Part shown: one piece after another, positions 15,414-22,571 of the stretch | Layout of the letters: each line of letters starts with the position of its first letter | Position numbering within the stretch: position 1 is the stretch's first letter | From: Butyrivibrio sp. | Lineage (GTDB): Bacteria > Bacillota > Clostridia > Lachnospirales > Lachnospiraceae | Reading direction: 5' to 3' | Assembly (NCBI GenBank): GCA_017470505.1 | Contig: JAFUYO010000012.1 | Location: 1 to 47,295, forward strand | DNA: 47,295 bases | The notes under the pieces: generated by a model | Told to the model about the DNA's origin: nothing | Database searches by the model: none | Seen by the model: only the letters and a program-made list of their open reading frames with translations | Made by a program: the position numbers and the translations under genes

Positions 15414-16760
15414 TTATTCCAGATGTCCTTTTTCGCGAATGACATCAATTACCTGATCAACATATTTCTCGCATATCTCGTCGCTCTCTGCCTCTACCAT
15501 GACACGGATAACGGGCTCTGTTCCTGACTCTCTTACGAGAATGCGGCCCTTGTCACCGAGAGATTTGGCAACTTCCCCGACTGCCTTCTGTACATCGGGA
15601 TCGTTCTGGGCGTCGGGCTTTGACTTAACGCGGACATTCTTGAGTACCTGCGGGTAGAATACGACAGGAGCTGCGAGCTCTGAAAGAGGCTTCTCCCTGG
15701 CCAGCATAACCTCCATTATCTTGAGGGAAGTGAGGATCCCGTCGCCTGTTGTCGCGTACTTGGTGAATATGATGTGGCCTGACTGCTCGCCGCCTACGCG
15801 GTGTCCGTAGGTAACCATGTTCTCGTACACGTACTTGTCACCGACCTTGGTCTTCTCATACTCGATGCCGACCTTGTCGAGTGCCTTGTACAGGCCGAAG
15901 TTACTCATGACTGTCGTAACGACCTTGTTGTTGGCAAGAGCGCCTCTCTCCTTTAAGTAGAGTCCGTATATATAGATGATGTGGTCTCCGGTTATGACGT
16001 TGCCCTTCTCGTCAACAGCAAGGCATCTGTCAGCATCACCGTCAAAGGCAAATCCGACATCCAGCCCCTTGTCGACAACAAATTTCTGAAGATGCTCGAT
16101 ATGGGTGGAGCCGCAGTCTGTGTTGATGTTAAGACCATCGGGATTGTCATTGATAACAAATGTTTTTGCACCGAGTGCGTCGAATACGGCCTTGGCAACC
16201 TGCCAGGAGGCGCCGTTTGCGCAGTCGAGAGCAACCTTCTTGTCCTTGAAGCTGTACTTGGAGTTGGAGATGAGATAGCCCACATAGCGGTTTCTTCCGG
16301 CTACGTAGTCGACGGTCCTTCCGATCTCAGCTCTCTCAGCGACAGGAATGTCAATCTTGCCGTCGATGTAATCCTCGACCCTGAGGATAGTCTCCTCATC
16401 CATCTTCTCGCCGTTGCCGTTAAAAAGCTTGATACCGTTGTCGTAAAACGGATTGTGGGACGCGGAGATCATGATACCACAGTCAAAATCGTCAACCCTT
16501 GTTATATATGCAACTGAAGGAGTGGTGGTGACATGCATGATATAAGCGTCAGCTCCGCTAGCCATAAGTCCGGTACAGAGGGCGTACTCGAACATGTAGC
16601 TGCTCCTTCTTGTGTCTTTTCCGATGACGACCTTGGCTTTTTTGCCGTGGTTTGCACCGTAGTACCAGCCCAGATACCTTCCTATCTGTACCGCGTGCTC
16701 AAAGGTCAGGTTCTTGTTGGCTTCGCCCCTGAAGCCGTCTGTTCCGAAATACTTGCCCAT
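15414..16760 (-). CDS. glmM: Phosphoglucosamine mutase
   Basis: GlmM converts glucosamine 6-phosphate, the GlmS product, to the 1-phosphate. The 448-residue protein begins MGKYFGTDGFRG. It has the phosphoserine loop ISASHNP at 98-104 (Ser101), the metal loop DGDADR at 240-245, a GGEQSGH sugar-binding loop near 330 and the phosphate-binding RESGTEPVIRV near the end. All are intact. The ATG follows directly on the TAA of the upstream gene, with GGAGGAGAG as ribosome binding site, so translation is coupled. Confidence 0.95.
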   Translation of the reverse strand: MGKYFGTDGFRGEANKNLTFEHAVQIGRYLGWYYGANHGKKAKVVIGKDTRRSSYMFEYALCTGLMASGADAYIMHVTTTPSVAYITRVDDFDCGIMISASHNPFYDNGIKLFNGNGEKMDEETILRVEDYIDGKIDIPVAERAEIGRTVDYVAGRNRYVGYLISNSKYSFKDKKVALDCANGASWQVAKAVFDALGAKTFVINDNPDGLNINTDCGSTHIEHLQKFVVDKGLDVGFAFDGDADRCLAVDEKGNVITGDHIIYIYGLYLKERGALANNKVVTTVMSNFGLYKALDKVGIEYEKTKVGDKYVYENMVTYGHRVGGEQSGHIIFTKYATTGDGILTSLKIMEVMLAREKPLSELAAPVVFYPQVLKNVRVKSKPDAQNDPDVQKAVGEVAKSLGDKGRILVRESGTEPVIRVMVEAESDEICEKYVDQVIDVIREKGHLE

Positions 16761-17423
16761 TTATCTCTCCTCCTTGTGAATGATCTCTCCGCTGTTCTTG
16801 TAGATTGAGTTCTCAGGAACAACGCCCCTTACGCAGGAAGTCGGATAGACATTGGAGTTGCGCCCTATGACTGTTCCGGGGTTACAAACCGAGTTGCAGC
16901 CGACCTCGACGTAATCTCCGAGCATGGCGCCGAACTTCTTCATTCCGGTCTCAATGTTCTCAGTGCCGTTGTGGACAACTACGAGCTTCTTGTCGCTCTT
17001 TACATTGGATGTGATGGAGCCGGCTCCCATGTGTGAGCAGTAGCCGAGGATACTGTCGCCGACATAGTTGTAATGCGGGGTCTGGACATGGTCAAAGAGA
17101 ATGACGTTTTTGAGCTCAACGCTGTTCCCGACTACGCAGTCTGCGCCGACAAGAGCCGATCCTCTGATAAAAGCTCCGTGCCTTACTTCGGTATTGGGGC
17201 CGATGATGCAGGGGCTTCCAAGGTATGCGCTCTCAAAAACCGTCGCGCTCTTGTGAACCCATACGTTTTCTTTTACTTCGGTGTAGTCGTCACCGAGCTT
17301 CGGCCCGAGGGAGAGGATCAGGTCCTTGATGCCCTTTAAGGCCTCCCAGGGGTAAGTGAACTGCCTGAGGTAATCAGCGGCAATCGTGTGGTCAAGATCG
17401 TAAAGATCAGCAATAGTGTACAT
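16761..17423 (-). CDS. Left-handed beta-helix (hexapeptide) acyltransferase-like protein
   Basis: The 220-residue protein starts MYTIADLYDLDHTI and carries imperfect hexapeptide repeats from about residue 50 to 200 (SATVFESAYLGSPCIIGPNTEV, then VGNSVELKNVILFD, GYCSHMGAGSITSN, GAMLGDYVEVGCNSVCNPGTVIG). This is the fold and sequence style of the C-terminal acetyltransferase half of GlmU. There is no N-terminal pyrophosphorylase domain. Its place between nagB and glmM suggests it acetylates glucosamine 1-phosphate or binds UDP-GlcNAc-pathway sugars; this is inference. The ATG at 17423 follows the nagB TGA by one base, with GAGAGG 7 nt upstream. Confidence 0.85.
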   Translation of the reverse strand: MYTIADLYDLDHTIAADYLRQFTYPWEALKGIKDLILSLGPKLGDDYTEVKENVWVHKSATVFESAYLGSPCIIGPNTEVRHGAFIRGSALVGADCVVGNSVELKNVILFDHVQTPHYNYVGDSILGYCSHMGAGSITSNVKSDKKLVVVHNGTENIETGMKKFGAMLGDYVEVGCNSVCNPGTVIGRNSNVYPTSCVRGVVPENSIYKNSGEIIHKEER

Positions 17424-17424
17424 A

Positions 17425-18228
17425 TCACAACCTCTCATTCTTTTCTATATCAAGGAAATATTTGTATGTGTCTACAGTGAGTTCGCCGCAGGCTCTTTCG
17501 TCGCAGGCGATGATGGCTCCGTTGTGCATCTGTAGCGCACTGCAGGTCCACTTGGAGGAGACAGGACCCTCAACTGTTGCGGCAAGGGCTCTTGCCTTGT
17601 TGTGGCCGTTTATGAGTATGAGGACTTCTTTGGAGTCTGTGACGGTTCCGACACCTACAGACAGAGCCTGTGCAGGAACTGCCCCGGGGTCATTTCCAAA
17701 GAATCTTGAGTTTACGATCCTGGTATCTGTTGTGAGGTCCCTGACACCTGTGCGCGATGAAAGGCTTGTGAACGGCTCGTTGAAAGCGATATGTCCGTCA
17801 ACTCCGATACCGCCCATGAAAAGATCTATCCCGCCGTAGGAGGCGATCTTCTTTTCGTACTCGGCGCACTCTTTTTCGGGGTCATCCGTCATACCGTTCA
17901 GGATATTGATGTTCTCCGGCTTCATGTCAACGAGGTGGTCAAAGAAGTTGTCGTGCATAAAGTACCAGTAGGACTGGTCATGCTCGCGCGGAAGCCCCAG
18001 ATACTCGTCCATATTAAAGGTGACAACATTTGAAAAGGAAAGTTCTCCTTCCCTGTTCATCCTGACAAGCTCCCTGTAGACGCCGATTGGGCTTGAGCCT
18101 GTGGGAAGTCCCAAAACGAAGGGACGGTCCTTTTTAGAACTGTTATTATGCTCTGTGATGCGCTTTTTGATGTAAGAAGCCGCCCAGAGACACATTTTGT
18201 CGTAATTATCCTGAATCACTACTCTCAT
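17425..18228 (-). CDS. nagB: Glucosamine-6-phosphate deaminase
   Basis: NagB converts glucosamine 6-phosphate to fructose 6-phosphate and ammonia, the reverse direction to GlmS. The 267-residue protein has GLPTGSSP at 40-47 (phosphate loop), the catalytic Asp in NMDEYLG (Asp73) and GIGVDGHIAFNEP with Asp144, His146 and Glu151, the expected catalytic set. AAAGGAAC precedes the ATG. It is first in the operon and coupled to the next gene (TGAT-ATG junction). Finding this catabolic enzyme upstream of glmM and glmS in one transcript is unusual. Confidence 0.93.
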   Translation of the reverse strand: MRVVIQDNYDKMCLWAASYIKKRITEHNNSSKKDRPFVLGLPTGSSPIGVYRELVRMNREGELSFSNVVTFNMDEYLGLPREHDQSYWYFMHDNFFDHLVDMKPENINILNGMTDDPEKECAEYEKKIASYGGIDLFMGGIGVDGHIAFNEPFTSLSSRTGVRDLTTDTRIVNSRFFGNDPGAVPAQALSVGVGTVTDSKEVLILINGHNKARALAATVEGPVSSKWTCSALQMHNGAIIACDERACGELTVDTYKYFLDIEKNERL

Positions 18229-18267
18229 AAGTCTGTTCCTTTCAAAGAATTTTTACATATCCAGATA

Positions 18268-18296
18268 ATTATAAATAATCCACACTTTCTAGTCAA
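18268..18296 (-). promoter_or_regulatory. Sigma-A promoter of the nagB-glmM-glmS operon
   Basis: On the minus strand TTGACT is followed by exactly 17 nt and TATAAT, giving a start near 18261 and a leader of about 33 nt. It is one of the best promoters in the window. No operator palindrome is obvious around it. Confidence 0.8.
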
Positions 18297-18309
18297 TTAA
18301 GGCAAAAAG

Positions 18310-18467
18310 TTAGGAACTGTAGCAGAATTAACTGAACATTTTACGCAGAATGATTTTTCAAAGGCAAGGAAGAAAACGCAGACAATGCGGGCATTGTTAA
18401 GGCTCTTGACGCAGCATTTGGAAAATCAGGCAAGTAAAATGTTCAAGATATTTCGCTACAGTTCCTT
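18310..18467. mobile_element. MITE-like inverted-repeat element, copy 2
   Basis: TTAGGAACTGTAGC (18310-18323) and GCTACAGTTCCTTA (18454-18467) bound about 158 bp. Inner segments also pair: TGAACATTTTAC with GTAAAATGTTCA, and TGATTTTTCAAA with TTTGGAAAATCA. The whole element can therefore fold as one long imperfect hairpin. It has no coding capacity and sits between the nagB promoter and the ECF gene promoter. Confidence 0.75.
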
Positions 18468-18523
18468 ACAATTCAGCTGTAACTGATAAAACAGGGCTAT
18501 AGACAGCTATAACAAATCCGGTC

Positions 18524-18551
18524 TTGAAAAAAAGCCTCAATCGGGTATTAT
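18524..18551 (+). promoter_or_regulatory. Probable promoter of the ECF transporter gene
   Basis: TTGAAA (18524-18529), 16 nt, TATTAT (18546-18551). The predicted leader of about 40-65 nt is too short for a riboswitch and none is recognisable. Confidence 0.55.
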
Positions 18552-18594
18552 AGAATATCAACAGGCGAAAATGTTTTGGAGCAGGAGAGTATGG

Positions 18595-19155
18595 ATGATA
18601 GCTACGGCGGGGGATAATAAAATGAATTCACTCAGAGAGACAAATACCGTAAAGTGGATAGCGATAACAGGTCTTTTCATGGCCTTTAACATCATTATGT
18701 CCAGCATCGGGATACCGGTGCCGGGGGGGCATCTGTATCTGTGCGACGTGATAATATGCACGGCAGCGCTTCTCTTAGACCCGGTAGCAGCCTTTGTTGT
18801 AGGCGGAGTTGGCTCCTTTCTTGGGGACATGCTCTTTTACCCGGCGCCCATGTTTGTGTCACTTGTAACTCACGGGCTTCAGGCGGTTGTCATATCTTTA
18901 ATCGCCGGAAAATCGGCGTCTCTGGGTAGAAAAAAGCATTTTGTCGCTTCTGTCCTTGCAACTTTAGTGGGAGCAGTTATAATGGTTGTTGGGTATACTT
19001 TGGGCAAGACCTTTGTATACAGCACCTTCGAATATGCCATGATAAAGCTTCCCTATGAGATAGCACAGGCGCTTCTGGGAGTTTTCGGATCCCTCTTTCT
19101 TTACTTCAAAGCAGGGCTTGGCAGAATATTCCGAAGGATGGAATATGATAAGTAA
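18595..19155 (+). CDS. ECF transporter S component, substrate unknown
   Basis: The protein of about 186 residues has five or six membrane segments. Its pattern is typical of ECF S components: KWIAITGLFMAFNIIMSSIGIPVPGGHLYLCDVIICTAALLLDP, then GGVGSFLGDMLFYPAPM. Such proteins bind a vitamin or similar small molecule and work with a shared energising module (EcfA/A'/T) encoded elsewhere. ATG 18595 follows AGGAGAG at 5 nt; ATG 18622, 7 nt after GGGGGA, is an equal alternative and would shorten the product by 9 residues. The TIGR01440 gene follows after 17 nt, presumably in one transcript. Substrate cannot be inferred; no riboswitch is seen. Confidence 0.8.
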   Translation: MIATAGDNKMNSLRETNTVKWIAITGLFMAFNIIMSSIGIPVPGGHLYLCDVIICTAALLLDPVAAFVVGGVGSFLGDMLFYPAPMFVSLVTHGLQAVVISLIAGKSASLGRKKHFVASVLATLVGAVIMVVGYTLGKTFVYSTFEYAMIKLPYEIAQALLGVFGSLFLYFKAGLGRIFRRMEYDK

Positions 19156-19172
19156 AAACGGAAGTGAAGATA

Positions 19173-19736
19173 ATGGATTTTACAGAGATTACAGAGCAGT
19201 CGAAGAGAGCAGTCACAGAGATCCTTGCGGGCGCAAGGCTGAAAAGAGGCGATATCTTTGTGATAGGCTGCTCATCGAGCGAGATTCTGGGAGACCAGAT
19301 AGGCACCGCAACCAACATGGACTCGGCAAATGCAGTGTTTGACGGCATCATACCGGTGCTGGCCGAAAACGGCATATTCGCTGCGGCCCAGTGCTGCGAG
19401 CACCTGAACAGGGCTCTTGTGGTCGAGCGCGAGTGCTATGAAAAATACGGCTTTGAGCAGGTGAACGCGATTCCCCAGCCCAATCACGCAGGCGGCGCTT
19501 TCGGGACTATATGTTATCAGAGGTTCAAGGACCCGGTACTTGTTGAGTCCGTCTGCCAGAAGGCAAACGCAGGGATTGACATTGGCGGCACCATGATAGG
19601 GATGCACATGCACGCTGTTGTGGTTCCAATGAGGATATCGCTCAGAAAGATCGGCGAAGCCCCCATCATCTGTGCGCGCCACCGCCCCAAGTATGTCGGA
19701 GGGCAGAGGGCCATCTACGACGAGAATCTGATGTGA
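19173..19736 (+). CDS. TIGR01440 / UPF0340 (YwlG-like) family protein
   Basis: The 187-residue protein matches the YwlG/UPF0340 family: MDFTEITEQSKRAVTEIL, VIGCSSSEILGDQIG, AAQCCEHLNRALVVE and PNHAGGAFGT in the expected order. The family is widespread in Firmicutes and its function is unknown. The Cys-Cys-Glu-His stretch and the conserved His residues near residues 140-155 (MIGMHMHAVVVP) suggest a metal or active site; this is inference. ATG 19173 is preferred over GTG 19164, as GGAAG (19159-19163) is 9 nt upstream. It is probably co-transcribed with the ECF gene. Confidence 0.85.
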   Translation: MDFTEITEQSKRAVTEILAGARLKRGDIFVIGCSSSEILGDQIGTATNMDSANAVFDGIIPVLAENGIFAAAQCCEHLNRALVVERECYEKYGFEQVNAIPQPNHAGGAFGTICYQRFKDPVLVESVCQKANAGIDIGGTMIGMHMHAVVVPMRISLRKIGEAPIICARHRPKYVGGQRAIYDENLM

Positions 19737-19770
19737 CAGTTATATACTTGCTGTCGGGAATACATTCCGC

Positions 19771-19817
19771 TAAGGAACTGTAGCAGAATGACTAAGTTAA
19801 TTCGCTACAGTTCCTAA
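19771..19817. mobile_element. Internally deleted MITE-like element
   Basis: TAAGGAACTGTAGCAGAA and TTCGCTACAGTTCCTAA are joined by only 12 nt. The ends are those of the 160-bp elements but the interior is gone, leaving a 47-bp hairpin just past the TIGR01440 gene. Confidence 0.75.
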
Positions 19818-19843
19818 CTGTATAACGATTGATATTTGAAAAT

Positions 19844-19894
19844 AAAAACAGAGACAGACGTCTGGTTGAACAGGTGTCTGCCTCTGTTGTTTTT
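19844..19894. terminator. Bidirectional terminator between TIGR01440 and AICARFT genes
   Basis: AAAAACAGAG-A-CAGAC and GTCTG-C-CTCTGTTGTTTTT pair with one internal mismatch. A-runs and T-runs flank the stem, so it can work on both strands between the convergent genes. Confidence 0.8.
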
Positions 19895-19911
19895 GGTAAC
19901 AAGAAACCACT

Positions 19912-19924
19912 TTGCAGTTCCTTA
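19912..19924. repeat. Solo MITE-type end at the stop codon of the AICARFT gene
   Basis: TTGCAGTTCCTTA matches the right terminus TACAGTTCCTTA of the family with one or two changes. Read on the minus strand it is TAAGGAACTGCAA, and its TAA is the gene's stop codon, exactly as at dtd. Confidence 0.45.
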
Positions 19925-21100
19925 GTGGTGAAAGAGGCGAAGCCCTGTGAAGGCCATCACCATGTTGTGGCTGTTGGCTGCCTCAATCACGTTGTCATCG
20001 CGAACCGAGCCGCCGGGCTGTGCGACGTACTTTACGCCGCTTCTGTAAGCTCTCTCGATGTTGTCGCCAAACGGGAAGAAGGCGTCAGAGCCGAGGGCGA
20101 CATCGGTGTTCTTTTTGAGCCACTCTTTCTTTTCCTCGGTGGTAAATACAGGGGGTTTTTCTTTGAATATGTTCTGCCACTTTCCGTCTTCGAGCACATC
20201 CATGTAATCCTCTCCGATGTAGAGATCGATGGCATTGTCCCTGTCGGGGCGCCTTACGGTGTCGAGGAAGGGAAGGTTTAATACCTGCGGAGCCTGGCGG
20301 AGGAACCAGTTGTCGGCCTTCGACCCTGCAAGGCGTGTGCAGTGGATCCTGGACTGCTGGCCTGCGCCGATACCGATCGCCTGGCCGCCTTTTACATAGC
20401 ACACGGAATTGGACTGAGTGTACTTAAGCGTGATGAGGGCAATTTTCAGGTCGATGAGAGCGGAAGAAGGGAGCTCTTTATTATCCGTAACGATGTTCTT
20501 AAACATGTCGTCATTTATCTCGATGAAGTTGTGTCCCTGCTCAAAGGTCACTCCAAAGACCTGCTTCTTTTCAATCTCACAAGGAACATAGTCGGGATCG
20601 ATCTTTATGACAGCGTAGTTTCCGCTCTTTTTGGCCTTCAGGATTTCGAGAGCCTTGTCAGTGTAGCCGGGAGCAATTATTCCGTCAGAGACCTCTCTTT
20701 TTACGAGCTTTGCGGTATCTTCGTCGCAGGCATCGGAAAGTGATATGAAATCACCAAAGGATGACATTCTGTCTGCACCTCTTGCCCTTGCGTAGGCGTT
20801 TGCAAGGGGAGAGAGCTCGCCCAGGTCCTCAACCCGGTAGATTTTCTTCTCAATATCTGAAAGAGGTGTTCCGACAGCAGCACCAGCAGGAGATACGTGC
20901 TTGAAAGAGGTCGCTGCGGGAAGTCCTGTTGCCTTTTTAAGCTCCGACACCAGCTGCCATCCGTTTAGTGCATCGAGAAGATTTATGTAGCCGGGTCTTC
21001 CGTTTAAGACCTCAATCGGCAGGTCTTTTCCATCCTCCATGTAAACTCTTGAGGGCTTCTGGTTGGGGTTGCATCCGTATTTCAGTTGTATTTCGTTCAT
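19922..21100 (-). CDS. purH: Stand-alone AICAR formyltransferase
   Basis: It transfers a formyl group from 10-formyl-tetrahydrofolate to AICAR, the ninth step of IMP synthesis. The 392-residue protein corresponds to the C-terminal AICARFT domain of PurH only. It shows the catalytic Lys67-His68 in [13 protein letters not shown], the AICARFT motifs [14 protein letters not shown] and [15 protein letters not shown], and the terminal [10 protein letters not shown]. The N-terminal IMP cyclohydrolase (MGS-like) domain of bifunctional PurH is absent. The cyclohydrolase step is supplied by the neighbouring PurO-type gene, so this is a natural split, not a truncation. The start is preceded by AAAGGAGACAGTCT. 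Confidence 0.93.
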   Translation of the reverse strand: MNEIQLKYGCNPNQKPSRVYMEDGKDLPIEVLNGRPGYINLLDALNGWQLVSELKKATGLPAATSFKHVSPAGAAVGTPLSDIEKKIYRVEDLGELSPLANAYARARGADRMSSFGDFISLSDACDEDTAKLVKREVSDGIIAPGYTDKALEILKAKKSGNYAVIKIDPDYVPCEIEKKQVFGVTFEQGHNFIEINDDMFKNIVTDNKELPSSALIDLKIALITLKYTQSNSVCYVKGGQAIGIGAGQQSRIHCTRLAGSKADNWFLRQAPQVLNLPFLDTVRRPDRDNAIDLYIGEDYMDVLEDGKWQNIFKEKPPVFTTEEKKEWLKKNTDVALGSDAFFPFGDNIERAYRSGVKYVAQPGGSVRDDNVIEAANSHNMVMAFTGLRLFHH

Positions 21101-21140
21101 AGACTGTCTCCTTTATTTATATGCTGTATATGCATTGTTG

Positions 21141-21168
21141 ATGAATGGCCTTTTGCACCGGTATCATG
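21141..21168. repeat. Half copy of the 13218-13294 palindrome
   Basis: GAATGGCCTTTTGCACCGGTATCA matches the right arm of the 13218-13294 repeat with two or three substitutions and no indels. The other arm is missing. It lies between purO and the AICARFT gene, and its end overlaps the purO stop codon. Confidence 0.6.
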
Positions 21169-21871
21169 CGTTCTTGTTGATTATGCGGCTCTCTGTTTTG
21201 CCTGTTTTGATATCGATGAATCTTGTGAAAAGAGATACCTTATTATCCGCGTTCAGGGCATCCCACACGCTTTTGGTAAAGGTATCGATATCACCTGAAA
21301 TATTAACTAAAGTGGGTTCGCCCTCAAAGCTCGGGAGCGGATTTCCGTCGCCCATATAGGTGTGGATAAAGTACCCTTCTCCGGCCTTGGGATTGTCATA
21401 GGTAAAGGTAAATCTCTGACATGAAGACGGATCGCCGTGATTGCTCTTAAGTATGGAGAGGGCGAAATCGTAATTGCCGTCATTCACATTCATGATCCCG
21501 GATATCCTGGGTGTGTAGTTGGGGGCATCGGGCTCAAACTCTCTGGTGCGCAGCGACTCCTCAAATGTCCTGCCCTCTTTCATGAGGTCAAAGATCGTGT
21601 CCGTCTGGTCTCCGTTGGTAACAATAGTTGCGTTTCCAAGAACGCGGACGGGTGCGTAGATGATAAGGCTCGGATCCTCCATCTTGGACGGATCGTGAGC
21701 CTGGGTCCTGATTCCTTCGCCATCCTCTACAAACACACGGTTTCTGGAATTCTCACTCCTTCCCATGATGAAATAGGCGCAGACAGCGTACTGACCGTCC
21801 TTGCTCCTTCCGATGACAATGCCCCTTCCCGGGTAAGTTGTACTTGAAATTTCCTTCTGCAGATCTACCAT
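21164..21871 (-). CDS. purO: IMP cyclohydrolase, PurO type
   Basis: It closes FAICAR to IMP, the last step of purine synthesis. The 235-residue protein belongs to the PurO-like IMP cyclohydrolase family (PF07826), first known from archaea: YPGRGIVIGRS, AYFIMGRSENSRNR, YAPVRVLGNATIVTNGDQTDT and GYFIHTYMGDGNPLPSFEGEP. It pairs with the stand-alone AICARFT downstream. The start at 21871 follows AAAAAGGAGGAATC. A longer frame to 21925 adds residues outside the family and is rejected. Confidence 0.9.
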   Translation of the reverse strand: MVDLQKEISSTTYPGRGIVIGRSKDGQYAVCAYFIMGRSENSRNRVFVEDGEGIRTQAHDPSKMEDPSLIIYAPVRVLGNATIVTNGDQTDTIFDLMKEGRTFEESLRTREFEPDAPNYTPRISGIMNVNDGNYDFALSILKSNHGDPSSCQRFTFTYDNPKAGEGYFIHTYMGDGNPLPSFEGEPTLVNISGDIDTFTKSVWDALNADNKVSLFTRFIDIKTGKTESRIINKNA

Positions 21872-21951
21872 GATTCCTCCTTTTTCTGTGCGCTGGCATT
21901 GCTCGTGCAGGCACGATATGATCATATCTGTGCAGCCTTAGCTTCACACGC

Positions 21952-21998
21952 AAAAAACCGCCTGAACAGCCACTGTAAAAAGCGGTTGCCCAGGCGGT
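21952..21998 (-). terminator. Terminator/attenuator-like hairpin in the purO leader
   Basis: On the minus strand ACCGCCTG and CAGGCGGT enclose an inner ACCGC/GTGGC-type stem and are followed by TTTTTTG, a good intrinsic terminator. It lies 81-127 nt before the purO start with no gene on its other side, so it is either an attenuator of purO or the end of a short leader RNA. No known purine riboswitch core is recognisable. Confidence 0.6.
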
Positions 21999-22041
21999 CG
22001 ACATTCATTATTCTGATCCATGCTCCCCTGTGGTCACCCAC

Positions 22042-22203
22042 TTAGGCACTGTAAACAAATAACTTCCTAATCTGCTTGTCTGAATTTCCATTTGACTGCG
22101 TTGTCGTCAGTCGCCGTAGCCCGCTACGACTCCTTCCTCCGCCTTGCACATGAAAATTTTTGTCTGCGCATCTTTATGAAGTTATTTATTTACAGTGCCT
22201 TAT
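22042..22203. mobile_element. MITE-like inverted-repeat element, copy 3 (divergent ends)
   Basis: AGGCACTGTAAACAAATAAC, then TTC, pairs with GAAGTTATTTATTTACAGTG, then CCT, with one mismatch over 23 bp. Total length is about 162 bp, the same as copies 1 and 2. The ends are TTAGGCACTGTAAA instead of TTAGGAACTGTAGC. The GC-rich core (contains GTCGTAGCGGGCTACGGC on the minus strand) is itself palindromic. No coding capacity. Confidence 0.8.
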
Positions 22204-22359
22204 CCGCCAGTTGCATGGACACATATAAATTACACTTTTCCCTCATTTTTTTCAATAGGCAAATTCACTAATGTTTACATGAAGTATATTTTTAGCGCAC
22301 TGTGAGCAAATATCATGTTACCATACGGATGCAGGCCAATGACATGAACGTAGCTTTAT

Positions 22360-22567
22360 TCCACAGTCAGCCGGGGCAGGGCAGGCATAAATTCTGATGC
22401 GAATCATGTCGACGAGGAGATGATTTACCGGATGAAAAAAAGAATGGTTCACGACTTTTCCGAATAACATGAGAGGAGTGAATCATTCTTTTTTGAATCC
22501 CGGTAAATCACGACACAGTCGAAGTGAGCAGCAGGATTTATGCCTGCCCTGCCCCGGCGTCCGTGGA
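22360..22567. repeat. About 200-bp nested inverted repeat downstream of the SGNH gene
   Basis: The outer arms pair GCCGGGGCAGGGCAGGCATA with its complement near the other end (plus TCCAC/GTGGA outside). The inner arms pair GATTTACCGG-ATGAAAAAAAGAATG with CATTCTTTTTTGAATCCCGGTAAATC, then GTTCAC with GTGAAT. The whole folds as one long imperfect hairpin, ending 5 nt from the SGNH stop codon. The ends differ from the TTAGG-type elements. The remaining 22204-22359 shows nothing recognisable. Confidence 0.8.
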
Positions 22568-22571
22568 CAAA

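Noticed and set aside
18468-18594. Vitamin riboswitch upstream of the ECF S-component gene
   Set aside because: No TPP, FMN, cobalamin, folate or PreQ1 core could be recognised, and the predicted leader is too short.
18591-18617. 8-codon upstream ORF (MDDSYGGG) before the ECF gene
   Set aside because: The Shine-Dalgarno is only 1 nt from its ATG. The same site fits ATG 18595 in the ECF frame better.
21922-22008. 28-codon leader peptide ORF in the purO leader
   Set aside because: It has no Shine-Dalgarno, no run of regulatory codons, and overlaps the terminator hairpin simply because that hairpin lacks stops in one frame.
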